Origin: Chthoniobacterales bacterium
Lineage (GTDB): Bacteria > Verrucomicrobiota > Verrucomicrobiia > Chthoniobacterales > UBA10450
Assembly (NCBI GenBank): GCA_013697015.1
Contig: JACCXL010000326.1
Location: forward strand, 1-7,376
Reading direction: 5' to 3'
Length of the DNA stretch: 7,376 nucleotides
Translations under genes and position numbers: made by a program
The notes under the pieces: generated by a model
Told to the model about the DNA's origin: nothing
The model's input: only the letters and a program-made list of their open reading frames with translations
Databases searched by the model: none
Part shown: piece after piece, positions 7,108-7,376 of the stretch
Layout of the letters: each line of letters starts with the position of its first letter
Position numbering within the stretch: the first letter of the stretch is position 1

Positions 7108-7376
7108 TCCCACGCGCGTCTTCGCAAAGCGAGCAGGTCCGCTTCTCCTCCTCGGGCTGGCAATCACGGTCGCGTGGTTCTGCCTTCATCCCCCAAGCAG
7201 TGGGCAGCTCAACGGTGTCGCCGACCGCATCGTCGTCGAGAAACGTTTGCACCGGATGCAAATTCTCAGAAACGGCAGACTGCTACACGACTATCGCGTG
7301 GCGCTGGGGAGATCGCCCGCCGGTCACAAACAGGAAGAAGGCGATCAGCGCACGCCGGAAGGCCTCTACGTGATCG
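7058..7376 (+). CDS. L,D-transpeptidase (YkuD family), N-terminal part, cut by the window edge
   Basis: Probable exported peptidoglycan cross-linking enzyme; only the first third or so is in the window. The frame is open from 7040 to the right edge. It encodes a basic stretch (RVFAKRAGP), a hydrophobic membrane or signal segment (LLLLGLAITVAWF, about residues 29-41), then the opening strands of a YkuD domain: RIVVEK, ILRNGRLLHDYRVALG, GHK and GDQRTPEGLYVI. The catalytic HG...SxGC region lies beyond the window, so activity cannot be judged. The start is a problem. No ATG, GTG or TTG occurs in this frame before the signal segment; the only near-cognate start is CTG at 7058, which I used. An in-frame TTG (7247) or ATG (7256) would remove the signal and the first strand. 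The upstream part overlaps the nuoC tail. The family call is firm; the start is not. Confidence 0.75.
   Translation, partial: MPKTGSRGRGGPKSANNPTRVFAKRAGPLLLLGLAITVAWFCLHPPSSGQLNGVADRIVVEKRLHRMQILRNGRLLHDYRVALGRSPAGHKQEEGDQRTPEGLYVI

Noticed and set aside
6448..7167. Long minus-strand ORF (239 codons) opposite nuoB and nuoC
   Set aside because: It lies wholly antisense to two firmly identified genes, shows no recognisable domain and is Arg/Gly-rich, as expected of a shadow frame in GC-rich coding DNA.

Overview
The window reads as chromosomal DNA of a free-living bacterium, moderately GC-rich by eye (not counted). Every gene can be assigned to a known family. There are no transposases, phage genes, CRISPR arrays, tRNAs or rRNAs. 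My best guess for the host is a soil or freshwater Verrucomicrobiota-like bacterium, or another deep-branching Gram-negative heterotroph. That guess rests on the general look of the NuoB/NuoC and CysD/CysN-C proteins, is inference only, and has low confidence.

Layout, left to right. (1) Bases 6-3128, plus strand: a 1040-residue membrane-bound hybrid sensor histidine kinase. It has a duplicated CHASE3 sensor outside the membrane, two PAS domains, a kinase core and a C-terminal receiver. (2) Bases 3129-3207: a short convergent gap with overlapping inverted repeats, perhaps a two-way terminator. (3) Bases 3208-5900, minus strand: a two-gene sulfate activation operon. cysD comes first, then cysN fused to cysC, joined by a 4-base ATGA overlap. 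(4) Bases 5901-5992: a 92-base divergent control region. It holds a perfect 9-bp inverted repeat whose arms sit on the -35-like and -10-like elements of the likely cysD promoter. (5) Bases 5993-7107, plus strand: nuoB and nuoC of respiratory complex I, again with a 4-base ATGA overlap. (6) Bases from about 7058 to the right edge: the N-terminal part of an L,D-transpeptidase (YkuD family) with no ordinary start codon.

How the genes work together. CysD and CysN make adenosine 5'-phosphosulfate (APS) from sulfate and ATP, with GTP hydrolysis driving the reaction. The CysC domain then phosphorylates APS to PAPS, so both activation steps come from one transcript. NuoB and NuoC are adjacent subunits of the peripheral arm of NADH:quinone oxidoreductase. 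They appear here without nuoA before them or nuoD directly after them, so the complex I genes seem to be scattered or rearranged. The kinase and the transpeptidase have no evident functional link to either pathway.

I found no clearly undescribed system. The points most worth a second look are the dyad in the cysD-nuoB divergent region, the internally duplicated CHASE3 sensor, the EF-Tu-like GTPase motifs of CysN, the split nuoBC pair and the missing start codon of the transpeptidase.
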